From: Chrysophaeum taylorii
Taxonomy: Eukaryota; Sar; Pelagophyceae; Pelagomonadales; Pelagomonadaceae
Length of the DNA stretch: 64,000 nt
Direction of reading: 5' to 3'
Assembly (NCBI GenBank): GCA_029834535.1
Contig: JAQMWT010000398.1
Location: 62,001 to 126,000, forward strand
Shown here: positions 36,871 through 46,335 of the stretch, in pieces
Layout: every line of letters begins with the position of its first letter
Position numbering within the stretch: position 1 is the first letter of the stretch
Translations under genes and position numbers: made by a program
Notes under the pieces: generated by a model
What the model was told of the DNA's origin: nothing
What the model saw: only the letters and a program-made list of their open reading frames with translations
Databases searched by the model: none

Positions 36871-37942
36871 TCAAGGGGGCCTCCTGTGGAGCGAGCGTTT
36901 GTGCTCCTTCTTCCTTTTTTGGTAGTCGGCGAGCCTCTGTTCGATCGCCACCCTGCGAGGCGAGTGAGGTGGTAGGACCGAGTCGAACTTACGCCTCGTC
37001 GGCGCGAGCGTGGGCAGCGTCATCGTCCTGCGTATTATACTTATCGACGAAGAACGGGAGGGTTCGTACGTGAAGTTTCTCGAGGCTCCGTGCGAGGTAC
37101 TTGAGGAGCTTGCACTTGAGAGCGTCGCGATCGGCGAGGACGCGGCTCGGGGGCGCGACGCCCGAGGGCGTCGGCATCTCGAGGTGCGTCGCGTGATCTC
37201 GGAGGGCCCGCTCGAAGCAGTCGCGCGCCGTCGCGTAGTCCTTGTTAAGGTAGGCCTCGGTGCCCTCGTTCTGGACGGTCCTGATCTTGTCGCGATGTCT
37301 TCGTTCGTGGTCCGCGTCCTCGTCGTCTTCGCTCCCGAGACCAGAGTCCTGTCGCGCGACCTTTGGCCGGGCCTCCTCGTCGACGGTCTCCGCGCTCGGG
37401 CGCTTTTGGAGTTCCTCGGGCGGCCGCGAGATGACCACGGGCGCGCTGCTTCGCGGAGGAGGTTCGTCTCGTCGCACGACCACGGGGCCGCGCTCCGGTT
37501 CGTCTCGTCGCACGACCACGGGGCCGCGCTCCGGTTCGTCTCGTCGCGCGACCGCGGGCGACCGGGGGGGCTCGTCTCGTCGCACGACCACCGGAACGCG
37601 CGGCGCTTCGTCGCGTCGCACCACGACCGGCGCGCGCGGCGACCGGGGCGGAGGCGCGAAAGACGGCGGTCCGCGCGGCGGCGGGACACTTATGCGGCCG
37701 CTGTCCCACGGCGGCGGCCGCGGACGCGGCGCGCCCCTCGAGTACTCGGCGCCGTCGCGGAAGACCTGCCGGTCGTAGTTCCACCGCTGCTGCTGCATCT
37801 GTTGTTGCCCGACCACGCTCTCCCTCGCGTCGGTCAAAAACGCGTTGATGTCCATGTCTTCGTGCCGCTTCGGGGCCTCGGCCTCCGAACGCGAGCTCAT
37901 CCACGCCGGGACTGGTCTGCCGCGCCCTCGCGGACCCGCCAT
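36871..37942 (-). CDS. Protein with RRDEP repeats and C-terminal TPR-like helices, 2 exons
   Basis: Exon 1 (37942-36993) starts at the ATG 37942-37940; exon 2 is 36952-36871. The 40-bp intron runs from GTAAGT to CTCGCAG and restores the frame from ADEA to VAIEQRLADYQKRKKEH. The 343-residue product starts basic, has a Pro/Arg-rich centre with about six 12-13-residue repeats (VVVRRDEPERGP and variants, about residues 105-165), an acidic linker, and a C-terminal helical part (about 215-330) with QNEGTEAYLNKDYATARDCF, which resembles a TPR helix pair. A basic tail ends the protein. It may be an RNA- or SH3-binding scaffold; the function is unknown. Confidence 0.7.
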
Positions 37943-38329
37943 CGTCCACAGTTTTCGCCTAACAGCGAGGGCCGTTGCAAAGGGGCCGGTGCTTTTCAAA
38001 AAAAAAGGCTCCTTTTATTATTATGACCCCATGGCGGGCTTTTTTTTCTCCGTCGTCAAGCTGCTGCTGCTGCTGCTGCTTAAAAAAGGCGCCGATTTTA
38101 TCTAAGAGCGAAGTCGGTAGCTGCTCGAGAATCTACTTGGGAGTGAAGTATTTTTGCCCCTTTGATCGATCGCAGGAGCCTAGGTGGCACTGCTCTCCAC
38201 GATGCTATCAGCTCCAAATACAACATCCGGCGGATCGGATAATGTCCGTAGGCGGCCCAATGAGGGCCGTGCGGGCGTTTAGACTGCTTTTCGCGCGCTG
38301 GGGCCTTTCTTCTAGACTCCTGGACTTTC

Positions 38330-40370
38330 CGCTCGGCGTCAGACCGGCGTCCAGACCCGCGAACGCGGCGACGCGAAGTCGTCGTCGTCGACGTCCATCG
38401 CGTCCTCCTCCTTCTCCCTCCTCGTGTTCGTTTTCCTCGGACACGAAGAAGCGCCGGGAAGCCGGTTTGGAGCTGTTGAATAAGGTAGGGTTCTTGGCGC
38501 CGCCGAAACCGTCGTCGCGGGAACCAAAGGTCCAAAGATCCAACCTAGCCCGACTTTCTTGCGACTGTCATTGGAGTTTTTTCGTCGGATACCGCCTTGA
38601 TGGTGTATCCAGTAGCAAACCGGGTGACTCCCAGAGAACCTCGACTCGCAACCCGACCAACGAAACGTAGATCGATCGTCGGGAGCCCGCCCCTAGCTGA
38701 AAATATTCGTCCGCGTCCGGTTCCTCGGGTGGCGAGAGGCGTGGCACTCCTGCTTGTCACGCGCAAGTGCCGCCCCGCGTCGAGTTCGACACGCTTGATC
38801 GTTGCGGTCCCGAGCACTTGCAGCTGCCGTCGGTGCTGCCCCCCTCCGCGACCAACTCGACGGAGTTGTGGTCTCGATCTGTCCGTAGATGTACTTGAGG
38901 TGCGCGGTGAGGAAATCGACGTTGGCCTTGAAACCGGCCTGGCTGATCGTCGGGTCCTTTTGTCCATAGTGTAGGACTTGGGTTTGAGGTAGCTCGTGCC
39001 GACAACTCGATATTCGCTTTCTGGACGACGTTCGACCGCGCGGCGTCGCTCGCTCGCTCGCTCGGGAGCTGCTTAAGTGCCGCGTCGCGTCGCCTCTTGA
39101 CCGTCGAGAGCTCGGTCCTCCCAAAGAGGGCATGCTCCTTGACGACAGCGTCGACTTTCATGGCCTCCAGGGACCTGGCGTAGGCGCTCGGGCGCATTCT
39201 CGACGGCCGCACGGGCGCGTGCTCCATCGCCGTCTCCCAGCGCGCAGCAGCCTTCGCCTTGTGGTTCTGCCGACTACATCGAACCGCCTTCATCAACGCT
39301 CATTGAATGTTGTCGCTGAGCGTGGCGAGGCGTTCTCCACCAACTCGATAAGGCGTTCTAGCCTTCGTCGTAGTTTGACCAGCGACGTCGTACGCGACGC
39401 GTCGCTGGTACTTGGCCGCAAAAATTGTGGCGGCGCGGTCGAGGATGTTGTTCCATTGACACGAGACGGACCCCTCGCAGCAGCTTTCGACGCTCATGTT
39501 GAAGAGGGCAGCGTGGTAATACTTCAAGGTGCCAAACTCGAGTTCCGCAGCGCGCGATCGAAGGGATCCGACGTCTGGTTGACCGCCGCGAGGTTGCCAT
39601 CGCCAACGTAGCGCATAGACTGCCACCCTCGAACGTGCAGAGCGGCCCCATGCCCGGAGCGCGTCTAGCATGGTCTTGGTCCCTGGATCATTGGCATCAG
39701 TCGGAGAGTTGAGTGGCGCCAAAACGGCCTCGACGTAGGATCGTCGACTGGCCGTCGATGGACAGCTTCGCCGAACCGGTCGGCATCTCGAGAAACTTGG
39801 TGTATGTGGCGATCTAGGTGTCGACGGCATCTTACTCGGCGGTCGCGACGATTTGTGGAATATCCTGGCAAACTCTGAATTTGACGCAACCTTGCGCAGT
39901 CGCGATCTCTTTGCCGCCGAGCGGGGCGACGCGCCCGCCGCCGCGTCGACGACGTCGCCGCAGCCCAACACGAGGGTGACGACGGCCTCGTGAAGGACGC
40001 CCAGGTCACGAATGAAGTGTTCGGAGAGGAGCTAGTCGTCGTGCCGCAGCGTCGCGCCGCGTCCACGTGCCGCAGCAGCGGATCCAAAAAAACCTTCGAT
40101 GTCGCCGTCCGCGCGCGAGTCGATGTCCCGCTGGTGTTGCCGAGCGAGGAGCACGTCTGACACGGTGTCCCAGTGACGTACGGTGGCCGTCGTGACGAAC
40201 GCGTAGGTTGTGGCGCCGGAGGCATAGAAGTACATGATCATCTTGCGACCAAAAACGCCGGTCGGGGGCTCGCGCTCGAACAGCTGGTGCGGATAGCTAT
40301 TGTTGTTGAGGGAGTTGATGACGTTCTCGGCCTCGTCCACGAAGAACCACCACTTCAAGAGACATGACCT
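38330..40370 (-). pseudogene. Helicase-like relic, heavily frameshifted
   Basis: Coding-like blocks follow each other on the minus strand in different frames. KWWFFVDEAENVI (near 40360-40320) resembles a Walker B/DExx box and YASGATTYAFVTTAT (near 40225-40180) resembles motif III (SAT) of superfamily 2 helicases, with some likeness to Z1-type proteins. LLSEHFIRDLGVLHEAVVTLVLGCGD follows after a stop (40035-39955), then YTKFLEMPTG and GQSTIL (near 39815-39740), and helical Arg/Ala-rich sequence to about 38700. An acidic EEDAMDVDDDDF (near 38405-38370) may be the C-terminus. No continuous gene can be built. It is probably the remains of a mobile-element or viral-type helicase. Confidence 0.35.
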
Positions 40371-41285
40371 GGAGGTAGAGCGAGTCTGTGCATGTAGGAC
40401 CGAAGTCGAAACGACGTTGAATCGTCGAAGGACGACACGGAAATCACATCCATGAGGCCTCGGCGACCTCCAAGAAGTCTGGACTGAGCCGTGCTACCGG
40501 GGCCGAGGCCGCTCATGAAAACGTGTTGTTGTTGTCAACAGCTGCAACAACGCGCATCGACGCAATGACCGCGCTTGAGGCTCAACAACATCGTTCCATA
40601 GCGACCCTGAGCCGGCCCAACGGATACTTAGGGTCAGCACCGACACGACCTAGGGTTTCACAAGTTCGGTCTGAGCAGAACGACACGGAGATCATCCTTA
40701 TCTGGTTTCGAACTGGTACATTCAATACCCCCTTAGTGAAAAGATTTCTTTCACACGGCAAAAGTGTCCATGCGAAACCCGTAACTAAATGTACGGGACG
40801 CACGACGACCATGTCCGCGCTTGGGTTTTTATACGAGAGCGACGTCGTTGCCCCAAGTGTCAGGACGGACGGACGGCTATAGATCCGGGCGCTAGGCGCG
40901 TTCGACAACAAGATACGTTAGATTCATGATGGTACGTAAGCAAGCATCTCCCCTGGGGGTTCAAAGAGGCAGCTCTAATGAATGAGCGCAGCAAAAGAAG
41001 TGAAACAATGGAGAAAAAAGCAGAGAGAAAGGCGAAGAAGAAGAAGCGAGAGAAAGCGCAAAGGGGGACGGTGGAAGTAGCAATTGGATGTACAGAGAGA
41101 TGAGGACAGCAACAAAGGAACTTGGGTGACAGGAAGGAAAAGAAGCAAAATGGTGATGCAGGAGAAAGAGGGTGAAGGAAGGTACAAGAAGGTGTGACTT
41201 ATTCTGTTCGCGCTAGGACTGGCTGTAAAGTCCATCGGTGGAATAGGACAACGCCGAATTCCGACACGACTCGAGCCAAGAATCT
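40371..41285. other. No gene seen
   Basis: About 0.9 kb. Frames at 40523-40882 lack motifs. 40975-41195 is strongly purine-rich on the plus strand (GAAGAAGAAGAAGCGAGAG type). Confidence 0.45.
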
Positions 41286-42211
41286 CTACATTCGAATGGG
41301 CGGCGGCACGCAGTGGCCGCTGGGGCCGAGGTCCAAGGTGAGAATGGCCTCCACTGAAGACTTTATCTTAGCGTACCGGCAGTTGGCTCGGTGGTAACGA
41401 CGACCCGTGCGAGTCACGTACGGCACGAATGCTGCCCGTTCAACCACGGAACGAGTTTCCTTGAGTTTTGAACCGTCGAAGGGGAGGCGAGCAGCGCCGA
41501 TCGGAGGCGGCACGCAGTGGCCGCAGGGGCCGAGGTCGCGCGCGCGAACGTCGTCCACGGACGACCTCAGCTTGGCATACCGACACGCTGCGCGATGGTA
41601 CCGGCGCCCGCCGCGGGACACGTAGGGCACGAACGTATCCTCCTCGAACTTTGGAATGTGATGGTCGAGTTTGATGGGTTCTTTCGCTTTAAGCTTCTCG
41701 CCAGGGAACACGGAGGGCACGACCGTATCTTCCTCGAGCTTGGGAGCGTGATCTTCGGTTTTGGTGGGTTCTTTCGGAACTTCGTCGACGGGCTCGATTT
41801 TGGTTGGCTCTTCAGGAGGAGGGTTCGCGTCAAGTTTTGTGGCTCTTCTGGTGGGTCACGGACGACTTTGGTGTCAGCATCTCCATCGTCGCTGCTCTTC
41901 TCTTCGGGCCAACCGACGTCGCCGACTTTTTTTTCTTCAGACGATGATTCTTCTTGATGGCTGGTGTTATCTTCGGGGTACGATGATTCTTCTTGATGGC
42001 TGGTGTTATCTTCGGGGTCCTCCGGCGCGGTGTCTTCGTGTGTGTCGAGGTGCTCTTCGGACTCGGGGCGACCGCGAGCGAGAAGGGTGCCGCCGGCAAC
42101 GGCCCCCACGGCAATGGCTGCGAGACACCACGTGGATACTTCTTCTGCAGGGGGCATCGATAGGGAGACGAGATCGCCCGAGGACCGCACGATGAGAGCG
42201 GTGGAGGTCAT
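41286..42211 (-). CDS. Single-pass membrane protein with two YHR...C zinc-binding-like modules (one frame break)
   Basis: The first part (ATG at 42211) has a hydrophobic segment CLAAIAVGAVAGGTLLA, an acidic linker with a duplicated EDNTSHQEESS (45-bp DNA duplication near 41945-42025) and ends in a run of EEP. At about 41830-41860, in a CACAAAACTTG stretch, the good frame shifts by one base. The second part has EEPTKIEP and EPTKTEDH repeats, then two modules of about 45 residues: YVSRGGRRYHRAACRYAK...GPCGHCVPPP and YVTRTGRRYHRANCRYAK...GPSGHCVPPP. The pattern YHxxxC...PCxxC is like small Ada-type metal-binding modules found at protein ends. The second module has lost one Cys. The break may be an assembly error. 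Confidence 0.55.
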
Positions 42212-42256
42212 GTCCACGAATGAGACGAGGTGTTCCGACAGCTCTTGATAGTACAA

Positions 42257-42760
42257 TCCCCGGAGAAGATGCTCTCTCACGTTTTGAAGGCACGGATAGA
42301 ATCTTTTTTTCGAACGTGAGGAATGCTACTTGTGGCAACAATCCCAAAATCTGTGACGAGGTCAGGACGATAGTGCCTACTTTGGCATCTCTTTAAAGTA
42401 ATATCCCAGAGATGTTGCTCTCTCGCTCTTCTCGAAGGTTTAGAAGAAAATCTATTTTTCGCACGTAAAGGATACTACTTTTGGCAAAACCGAGATTTGA
42501 GACGAGGTCAGGACAAGTGTGCCTACTCCGGCAGCTCTTTGATGATACCATATCCAAGGATATGATGCTCTCTCACTGTTTAAGAAGGCACAGAAGAAAT
42601 CGTTTTTTACGTACGTACTGTACGTACGAACGTACGTACGTGAAGGATTCTATCTGTGACGAAGCCGAGACCTGAGACGAGGTCAGGACAAGTGTGCAGC
42701 TACAATCTCCGGAGATGATGCCTCGCCTCATTGTTTGAGAAAAAGGCAGAGAAGGAATCC
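42257..42760 (+). repeat. Diverged tandem repeat, four units of about 145-175 bp
   Basis: Unit starts are near 42257, 42401, 42549 and 42704 (CCGGAGAAGATGCTCTCTCAC and variants). Each continues with a T-run, an ACGTGAAGGAT block and, in three units, GA(G)ACGAGGTCAGGAC (42351, 42499, 42674). The third unit contains a self-complementary ACGTACGTACTGTACGTACG. No coding capacity is seen. Confidence 0.7.
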
Positions 42761-42835
42761 TTTTAATATTGTGCGACACGAATACTAGTAGCAAAACCGA
42801 TTCGAAATCCACGTAACCATAATAATCCTTATACC

Positions 42836-42960
42836 CCCCCCCCCTCTCTTAGCAGTTGACCCTCAAAAACCCAGAATGAATGGGGTACTTATTCTGCCTT
42901 CCAGAGAGAGACCCCTCATCACGTCTCCACACAACCCACCAAAGCCCCTCAACGCGCCGC
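42836..42960 (-). repeat. Dispersed repeat related to the 13.8-15.2 kb block
   Basis: CTCTCTTAGCAGTTGAC is the inverse of GTCGACTGCTAAGAGGGG found at 14157, 14202 and 15163. Further on, GTACTTATTCTGCC and CCACACAACCCACC match the inverted-repeat arms of 13834/14241. A diverged copy of the same small element is inferred. Confidence 0.6.
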
Positions 42961-43129
42961 GTGCCCCCGCTCGCACCCCCGCTCTGAGCAGTCGACTTCC
43001 AAAACCCCCCTGTTACGCTGCATCGATTTTGCCAACCTTGACGCTAACCCAGTCGCAACGAGGGGAGGGGGCGGGGCAGCCAAAGAAGCATCCAGCGAGT
43101 CATGCGCAGCAAGCGCGGAGGACCCGAGC

Positions 43130-43771
43130 ATGGAGCTAAGAAACAACGAAGGCCCGTGGTTCTTCGACACGACCCTGGGAGTTGCTTGCAATTATATTAG
43201 GTATAATAATAAGACCAGCCCCTTCGCCTCACATAGCGTGGTATTGGCGCGCCGATACCGCCAACTCGGTCGCGCTCCCGGGCCTTCGGAGGAGCCGCAG
43301 CGACTTTTTTTGCCACGACAGCCGCAAAAACACTGCGTCTCTGGGTGTCAAGTAATCACTCGCTCACTATTCAGGCAGCCGAACGAACCAGATCCTGCAG
43401 GTGTGATACGAGGCGCCTATGACTGGTTGGCGACGACTCAACTCAAGAGTCGGCCTCTAAAGCTAGGACACAGCACGTTTGCTCGGGACACAGAATCATT
43501 CCTTCGAGATTTGTCAATGGCCAACAGGCGCAATGTCTGCCTTCGAGAGCGGAGTTCAGCGAACTACACCCGCTTGCGAGACGCTCACCCATCTTCGGGG
43601 GACGTGGCGCTGCGGCGCTGCGCCAAACACCTTAGCGGCTTGCGCTCCGGCGCATCCACCGCATCAACCGTCAACCATAAAATAGGCATCGCCTGCCAGC
43701 GCATCCGTTTTTCGTTTGCCGCCGTGTTGCCTCGTTTCGAGCCACGTGCCACGGCTTGGAAAAGGTCTTGA
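43130..43771 (+). other. ORF of uncertain value
   Basis: 213 codons from an ATG with no recognisable motif, in a repeat-rich neighbourhood. The Arg/Ser-rich composition is like that of shadow frames. Reported only because it starts with ATG and is the longest frame between 42.8 and 43.8 kb. Confidence 0.15.
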
Positions 43772-43869
43772 ACAGTGTGTGAAACGCCTCTTGTGCACGT
43801 CGCGACTCTCGATTTTCCATCATGGGTGTGTCAAAGTACTAGGGTAAAGATTAATTGATTCAGTTGAGG

Positions 43870-45810
43870 TGCTGGTTTTCGGAATGGATCGCGAGGGTCA
43901 AAACCGATCCTGTTGGTTCGAAGACCATGAGGCGCGAGACGACCGTCGGCGCGCCGATCGAGACCGACGCCGTTCGCGGTCACCCATTCGGCGAATCCCT
44001 GACCATGCAGACGACGAGTTTTGCCGGGAGGGGCACTACGTTCGAGACTTACACCGCTCCCGGTAGCCCAGGCGACGACTGTCTGGCGCGAACAATAACC
44101 AGCGGCGCGACGGTGAAGACGTGCGCCGATCTCAGTTGCCGGCGCGTGAAGAAGGTAACACGCAGCGACGCGGCGATGCCGACACTTGCTCAAGCTACAC
44201 GCGAGTTACCAGTGTCGAGGCGGCGCGATGGCAACAAATAGAATGGGGGAAGCAGATGACGGGCTGTCGTGTGACTACCGAGACGATTTTTTCACTCTTC
44301 GCGGCTCAAGGCGACGAATTCAACGCTCAGAAATTGTTGTCGACTGCCGCACACCGTGTTGCTAAGCTTGGTGGCGGAAGCAGCGACACGCGACGCGATT
44401 GCCGTATGATAGCCCTCGCAGACGCTTGTCGGCGCTGCATTCGAGAGTTCGGCGCGCAAGCGCTCGCCAACACGGCGTGGGCGTTCGCGACGGCGCGTAT
44501 CACGGCACCTCAGCTCTTCGCGGCGATCGCTGACGCGGCTATTTTGCGGCTAGACGAGTTCTATCCGGTGGCTCGCCAACGCGGCGTGGGCCTTTGCGAA
44601 GGAGGGCATCCAGGCACGTCAGCTCTTCGCAGCGATCGCCGGCGCGGCTCCTTCGCGGCTGGGCGGATTTTATCCTCAGGATCTTGCTAACATGGCGCGG
44701 GCCTTCGCGACGGTAGGCATCGAGGCACCTCAGCATTTCGCAGCGTTCGCTTTCGCGGCTAAATATTTCGCAGTTGGACGAGTTCGATTTGCAGGATCTC
44801 GCAAACACAGCGTGGGCCTTCGCGAAGGCGGGCATCCGGGCACCTCTGCTCTTCGATGCGATCGCCGGCGCACATCCTTCGCGGCTGGGCGAGTTTCATC
44901 CGTAGGCGCTCACCAACGCGGCGCGGGCGTTTGCGACGGTAGGTATCGAGGCACGAGAGCTGTTTGCAGCGATCGCCGGCTGGGCGAGTTTCATCCGCAG
45001 GATCTCGCCAACACGGCATGGGCCTTCGCGACGGCAGGCATCCAGGCACCTCAGCTTTTCGCGGCGATTGCTGTTGCGGCTCCTTCGCGGCTGGGCGAAT
45101 TCGAGCCGAAGAATCTCGCGGACACAGCGTGGGCGTTTGCGACGGCGGGCATCGAGGCGCCTCCGCTCTTGGCGGCAGTTGCCAATGCGGCTCCTTCGCG
45201 GTTCGGAGACTTTAATCCACAGGAGGTCGCAAACGCGGCATGCGTCTTCGCGACGGTAGGTATCGAGGCACCTCAGCTCTTCGAGGCGATCGCCGGTGCT
45301 GCTACTTGGCGGCTAGGAGAGTTCAATACGCAGGAGCTCGCAAACACGGCGTGGGCGTTTGCGTGCGTCGACTGGAAAGAAGACCCGAGAATTTTCCACC
45401 AGCTCACCCTTATCGCTCTAACCGATCTCGATACACTCGAGGATTGCGCCTTGTCGCAGCTCTACCTTGCCTGGTTACACTTTAGTCTTGAGTGGCCCGA
45501 CCGGAGCTCCCCGCTGTCATTCCATCAGCGTATGCTCCTGGCGGCGTATAAATGTCAGGACTCTTTGCCGTCCAAACTCCAGCGCGACAGTGCCACCGCG
45601 CTCGATCGAGTTGGCTAGACTCGCATCTTCGAGCACGTGACCGAAGAGGGATTGTCGCTCGACATGGCTCAACCTGACACCAAGCGTGCGGTCGAAGTCT
45701 TCGGGCCATCCCACTACCTCTTGAGGACGAGGGTTGAGAACGGCTCTTCGCGCTTCCCGACTTCTGCGGCGGCTTGGATTGGACGTTGCCCCCATTCCGT
45801 TTTTTGAGTG
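43870..45810 (+). pseudogene. OPR-repeat/RAP-domain protein, decayed
   Basis: Octotricopeptide-type proteins with a RAP domain bind organelle RNA. Here an Arg/Ser-rich start (DRDRRRSRSP, near 43945-43980) is followed by repeats of about 38 residues with consensus LANTAWAFATAGIEAPQLFAAIA. Parts of about eight repeats can be read between 44450 and 45370, but in several frames, with breaks near 44570, 44770, 44900 and 44980. After the last repeat the frame gives an LDTLEDCALSQLYLAWLHF region, a TAG at 45616-45618, and then SLDMAQPDTKRAVEVFGPSHY (45655-45720), the core of a RAP domain. The frame changes and the in-frame stop make an inactive gene likely; the repeats themselves may have caused the indels. 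Confidence 0.65.
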
Positions 45811-46129
45811 GAATGCTCTTGACGGCGAGCGAGAACAAGATTCTTACCTTCGGGCCAGGCTGCACATGTTCGCAACGGCGCCTGCGTAACAACGTCGCCC
45901 ACCCAAAAAAAAAGCCGACTTCAGTTCAAGAAACACGCAGCCAAAAAAACTGAATAAAGAACCGCGACTTCAGGACCACCACCACCGGTATCGCACGCAC
46001 GAAAGGAAGCGAGCGAGCAAGAAAGCTGTTTGTTGTACGCTTATGCATGGCATTCTCCCCTCTGGATGGAGAGGCCCATCCACAATATCCTGCACTAGTA
46101 ATAAGTTGTCGGTCGACGCTTGTCCGCGG

Positions 46130-46235
46130 GGGGAATTCACTCATTCCCGGGGGGAATCCACTCATTCCCGGGGGGAATTCACTCATTCCCGGGGGGAATT
46201 CGCTCATTCCCGGGGGGAATTCACTCATTCCAATC
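46130..46235 (+). repeat. 21-bp minisatellite, five copies
   Basis: Unit CCCGGGGGGAATTCACTCATT, five nearly exact copies (one with ATCCACT, one with ATTCGCT). Read on the minus strand it gives MSEFPPG repeats, but no gene around it supports coding. Confidence 0.8.
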
Positions 46236-46335
46236 CAAAAAAAAAAGCAAAGCGCGAGGAGGCACGTCGTGGAGAATGATGATGATGATGGAAGGTCGGA
46301 GAAGCATCCTAGTAGGTCCAGACGGCGGGCGTACG

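Noticed and set aside
46130-46235. Coding repeat MSEFPPG on the minus strand
   Set aside because: A 21-bp unit always gives a 7-residue repeat in an open frame; no flanking coding sequence supports it.
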